From NCBI RefSeq assembly GCF_029227915.1, contig NC_079876.1:27005828-27069827 (forward strand): DNA of 64,000 bases. The letters are read 5' to 3'. Made by a program: the position numbers and the translations under genes. This document shows, in pieces, positions 58,900 through 64,000 of this stretch. This stretch comes from Hydractinia symbiolongicarpus. Lineage: Eukaryota > Cnidaria > Hydrozoa > Anthoathecata > Hydractiniidae. The notes beneath the pieces were generated by a model that saw only the letters and a program-made list of their open reading frames with translations, was not told the DNA's origin and did not search any database. Position 1 is the stretch's first letter. The number at the start of each line of letters is the position of its first letter.

Positions 58900-61800
58900 T
58901 ATTTATTAGGACTTATTGAAATTAAAAATGTTTTGTATAATTAGTTCTTGCAAAAATAATTCTATAAAATATCCTGTAATGGTTCTGCTGTTTTACGTAA
59001 CAGAATGTCTAAGGGAAGCTTTTATGATATCTGAAGCTGTCTACATATATATCCTTCTCTTTAATTCTTTGTTTTTTTCATGGTTCAAAACACCACAAAA
59101 ATAAAAAATCTTTTCATAAATTTGATTTGAAACCTTACAATTTTCATAAGTTTTCAGAGTTTTTTTTTAATAGAGTTTACCTAGCTAGGTACTAGCTAGC
59201 TAAACTATATTAAAGTATATGTAACCTGCTAAAAAAAGGAACATATTTTTTAAAAATTGAAAGACGCTTATTACAGTTACCAAGATAATTTTTCTTGCAT
59301 ATTTTCTGGAACATAAATTAGAGTTCCGCTTTTGTTAGTCGCATAAATTAACGTGTTTGCATAATCTGGCGATATATTGGCGAAAAATCACTAAATCATA
59401 CCAAGGTATTTTTCGTTGTCTTCTCTCATATCAAAAAGACAAAAAAACCTGGGGACAAGGGTCCATATGTTTAATACTCCACAATAACTCTTTTGAATGT
59501 AAATGAACTTTAGAATTAGGTTTTTACATGTTATGAAAAAATTTCTCTTCTCAGCTAAAAAGTTTTTGGATATAGATTGCTCTACAACTAATAAAATAGC
59601 TTTGTTTTAATTTTTTTTGGAGTATCCCAAGAGATCATGTTTCCATTACCGATGTTTACTGTTGCACAGTGTCAAGTTAATTTTAAAGATAATAAAAACA
59701 ACTTTAAGAACCATTAATATTTTTAGAGAAGGCAGCTATACACCTACTAAACATTTCCAAAGTTTAATGTTCAACATAAAAATAACTTTTCATAATTTTT
59801 TAATTTACCAGGGAAAACTATATATTTAAAACAAGGAAGATAAGTCAATTTAACAGCTCTTATTTAAATAAAAAACAAAATGACAAACAGAAATTTTATG
59901 CCAATGAACAGGAATCGAAATAACTACCAGTCATCGGTCATGACCAACCAAAACTTGAGTTATGACTGACCATCTTTTCTCATTCTTACCCTGGTGATCA
60001 GTCAGTAATTGTTATTCTTTCTAAGTTATAATTTTCAAGTTTCTGGGAATAAAATGAAGTGAAGCACACCCAACAAATACTTTCTTTGGAGTGCGAGTTT
60101 GTTCCATACTCGATCAATCTCCACCATTTTTCGAAATTTACTGTTAATATTTTTTTTCAATCACGCAAATTATTACTTTCAGGATATAACTTTTATTTGT
60201 ATTAGTTTATTAGTTTGTTTATCCTGTTCGCAGGGCACAATTTTTTTCCTCACCATGTGTTATTAATCACACCAGTGAACTGAATTGTATGGATAACATG
60301 TTAAGCTCCCTTATACTGTCGATTACACACCTGCCTTTCAAATTTCTTATTTTGATCCCTGATTAATCCAAGGTTTTTTAGTAAAATAAACCATTCATTT
60401 CAGCAAGAAGATCCAAGTTCTAACAGCCATTACAACTGGCTAAGCAAGTAAAAAAATAAATTAAAAATTAAAAAAAATCACTTCTACCTCGTACAGGTTG
60501 CTTTTATAAAACCCAGATGAAATAGAATTAATAAATAAACTATTTTCAATTTAGTTCATTTTAGCTTTTCAAGTTGGACTTATGGATCATCATGTCTCTC
60601 AATATAAGGAATTGACACGAATTGAGTCTTTCCTGTATCGAAATTAAACTGATCTTGGAAGATTTTTTTTTTTTTTAATTTGCTTACTTAAGACAATTTT
60701 TGTTAATTTAGCTTGAATTTAAACAATATTGCGAGACGAAACCAGACGATATCGGAAAGATAAAGTACAACAAGAAGAAATGATTGTTCTGAGCCTACTA
60801 ATTTAATTTTCCAAAAGAATAAATATTTTGAATAGTGTTTTTAGTTTCCTCCTAAATTGTGCGGATGTAAAACAAAAACAATAATTTTCGTTATCATATC
60901 TGTTACATAAAACGCTCAAATTAATGACTTTTACTAACAATTAAAAACTCCTTTTAACAAACAGGTTGTTAAAAATTACTTATCTATACTCTATCAACCT
61001 AGGTGGGATATGATGCTCAAATAAGTATTGCCAGCCTTGTTCTTAGGGGTTCTTAGAAAACTAACAATCCGCGGGGGCAAGGTCACTTAAGTTACTCAGA
61101 TATGGATTTAGCTGATGAAACTTTTGAACTTAAGGTGGCAGTCAGAATTTCTTTTGTACATAATTAGTTACATAAAATTGTTTTCACACTATATATATTT
61201 ATATATTTCTGTTATAACACACTTGTCACGATTTTATAGCTATATTACTATTATCTTTCACCAAAATACCTTAACAATTCCTCTTTAAATTAAAACTTAT
61301 AATAATTAACTTAATCTAAGGCCAGGATACACCTGTATAATATCATTAAATATATTTTACAATAAATTTATAATTTTTCTACAATATACTTATAATTTCT
61401 TGTATTGTGATACTTTCATACCATCGTTGCCACAACAACGCTAGCAGATAATAGATATATCATCACACAAACAAAAAGGCATTCAAAACCATATTACCAA
61501 CAATATTATTAAAATCAAATTGGTTTGATTTTATTTAAATATTATAGCTATGCTGCAAATTATGAGGTTATGACACACATACCAGGTGTTGACATTATAC
61601 ATATTAAAACTACATATTAAAGCTATATTATAAGAAATTATATATTTCAGTGATATCATACAAGTGTATCAGGCCCTTTAGTCTGCGTGCTTGCAAATTA
61701 TACAGAAAGGAATGAGTAATTATTAAAAAGAAACGTTAATAACAAAAACAGTGCATTATGTAGGAATTTAGGCGATCTTCATTATGCTACACTGCACAAG

Positions 61801-64000
61801 CTTTAACTTTTGATAGTATTTTTGTTTTACTTTAAAAATTTTATTCAGACAAAATTTAAAAGTCAAAATGTTTTTTTAGAGTTTTTAGTTTCAATAATGG
61901 CAAATAGTTCAATTAGTATTATTAACCTAAGTAAAGTTGCATTAAACTTTGTTTTCATCACATCGAAACAAAGAAAATAAGAAACAACATTTTACTACTA
62001 AATGACTCGCTTGAAACAAACATATTTTTTTTGAAAACAACTTTAATCAGTATACTGTATTTAACTTCTTACGTTTTATGTTCAGAAAAACTGGTTAAGA
62101 ACCTCTGAAATAAAAATTACATTTTGTATATTTTCTTACAGCATGTTATGCTATAAAAATAAACTTATTTCATTTTTGCAACATTTTTTCGGCTATCGGA
62201 GACAAGAAAGTTAATACTGAGAGAGTCCCTAGCTGAAACACTAAGTTCTCGTGTTTGGGGTTCAAAAGTTTAGTAGTCCCCCACTTGTCTCCAACATGAA
62301 AAATAAAAATGCAGGAAAAAGCTCCCAGGTCACAAAAAATACAAATTCTCGTTGAAAAACAAGGATTTTTTACATAGAAATTTCTGGTGACTCATCAATT
62401 TTGGTTTCAAGTTAAAATCATTTTATTATGTATTGAGGCCTATATTTTTAGGAAATGTAAACAGGCATAAATAATACACTTAGTAAATAAATAAATGTGG
62501 ACAGCTAAAAAAGGGTTATTGCCACCTTAACAAAACACAAAAACATGTTTTAGCTACCCCCTTTTTATCAGAGAAAAATATTATATTTATATAAAATAAA
62601 AGCTATAAAAGTAATACACAAAAACAGGCCTATCAATAAGAAAATAACAGCAGAGCAATAAATAGCTCCCTCAAGGTCACAGTCTTTTTTATTTATTTTA
62701 TTTTATCTTTTTTTATATATTTTGGTTCTTTTTTTCTGTAAATAATAAAAAAGGGAACATTGATTTCCATGTAAGATGAATTGATATTGTTCAGCCAGAA
62801 AATTTTTTTGGAATTGGGGGAGCAATTAATGGCTCAGCTAGTTTCTCATTTCAGAATTATGCGAATTATTGATAGGCCTGCAAAAAGTTGGTAAATGCAC
62901 ATTAAAGTTTAAGGTAGGAAAAGTGCCATTTTATTAAATATATTTTAGTGTTTTCTGCAGTGATATAATTTATCCACGTTTGTGGTGACAAACGTAAAAA
63001 AAGGTAATTGATTTTCCGCCAAAAGTTTGTTTGTGCATTGCTTTAGGAGGTAACTTAGCTATACTCTGGAAAATCAATTGAATTCTTGTTACATGTCTTT
63101 GGGTTCTTTCAGCTCATGCAGTCACACAAAGTTATAGGGACTTCTTATTTGTAAATTCACCAAGCCATAAAATTACCAATGGTATATGTTTTGAAAACAC
63201 GCTGTTTTGTATAAACTTATAATTCCCAACCTACATCTCTAAAATGTGCACTTGTAAAAGTACCTTGACAAATGTGAATATGAGGAGACAGACAATCAAA
63301 GCACAAATATAAAAAAGGCAGTGTAAGGCTTCCATAATAAATTTCCTTGAAAGATTTTTTAGGTCTTAGTAAAATGATATGATTTACCACGTAATTACTT
63401 TCCTGTTTTAAATAGAAAAAGAAACAGTATAGACAACACTACAATTATACTGTTAATTCTGTGGTAAGGCAACTGCAACTTACTTAATTGTTCTATGGGC
63501 CTGACCGACCAATGAAAACAAAAAAATAATAAAAAACAAAAAGGAAAAAAAAAAATTTCCCCTTCCCATTTTGTGAAAATATAATGAGTATAGAACATAA
63601 TCAATGTTATTTTTTGTTAGTTGAATGTTAATTTACAATGATTTGCCGAAGGACCGTAAGCTACTATCAACTTTGCCGTAGAACAACTAATTAAGTTGAG
63701 TCATCCAACAGTAATGTATGTTTGTCCTTTTTTTAACAGATAAGTTTTTACAGAAAAATTAACACGTCTTACAATTGAAAAAGGGTTGAGAAAAATTGTT
63801 TTAGGATCTCTTGGCCACTGAGACATTCATCATAGAGGTAAAAAATCTTTGGGACGAAGTTGAAAAAAGACATGGGAAGCCTGAAAAATATTTGTTTGGG
63901 AAGCATGCAAAATATATGCATAATCAGTACAATTTTGTCTAAAAATTGCAAGGAATAAATATCAGTATTATTCATTAGTATTAAAGTCTCAATAATAAAA
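58900..64000. other. AT-rich stretch, nothing recognised
   Basis: Both strands were read for splice-bordered coding blocks, known domains and repeats. Only isolated CAACCTCG-family half-ends (CCTGGGGACAAGG near 59449 and TTTGGGACGAAGTTG near 63848) and low-complexity frames were seen. It could be intron or 3' flank of a gene outside the window. Confidence 0.4.

Overview
The window is AT-rich eukaryotic nuclear DNA. Genes are sparse and split by introns with canonical GT/AG ends. Repeats are dense: short terminal-inverted-repeat elements, Helitrons, a TTAA-flanked element with a THAP relic, tRNA-derived SINEs, non-LTR and GIY-YIG retroelement relics, and several minisatellites. A metazoan PIG-M gene, a MARCH ubiquitin ligase and a NACHT NTPase carrying a DZIP3-type HEPN domain point to an early-branching animal. 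A cnidarian is the most likely source; this is inference, not proof.

Layout. 0.5-1.4 kb: an acidic uncharacterised coding exon on the + strand. 3.0-7.7 kb: the most striking gene, + strand, with a TATA/CCAAT promoter, an untranslated first exon and three coding exons. Spliced together they encode 1065 residues: HEPN domain, middle region, one long hydrophobic segment on its own 138-nt exon, then NACHT and winged helix with no leucine-rich repeats. 10.0-12.5 kb: a convergent MARCH-type E3 ligase (RINGv plus two membrane segments), minus strand. 16.8-22.9 kb: no gene, but a dense cluster of short palindromic elements with CAACCTCG termini. 23.6-25.9 kb: a complete four-exon PIGM gene (413 residues), minus strand. 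27.2-29.3 kb: a roughly 88-bp tandem array. 30.2-35.6 kb: Helitron pieces, a GIY-YIG relic, a possible set of small exons, a 177-bp tandem duplication, a decayed transposon ORF and a hypothetical ORF whose 3' end runs into a Helitron. 38.3-39.9 kb: two minisatellites. 41.0-42.5 kb: inverted Helitron dimer and a broken two-exon gene. 44.6-46.8 kb: a degenerate array and a pogo-type MITE. 47-54.6 kb: a retroelement relic, the THAP-bearing element, MITEs and a SAP-domain exon. 54.5-58.9 kb: further copies of the same repeat families. 59-64 kb: nothing recognisable.

The only likely functional themes are innate-immune or RNA surveillance (HEPN-NACHT), membrane-protein ubiquitination (MARCH) and GPI-anchor synthesis (PIGM). 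Their proximity is probably incidental. All exon joins were deduced by eye from reading frame, splice-site sequence and phase; no transcript evidence was available.
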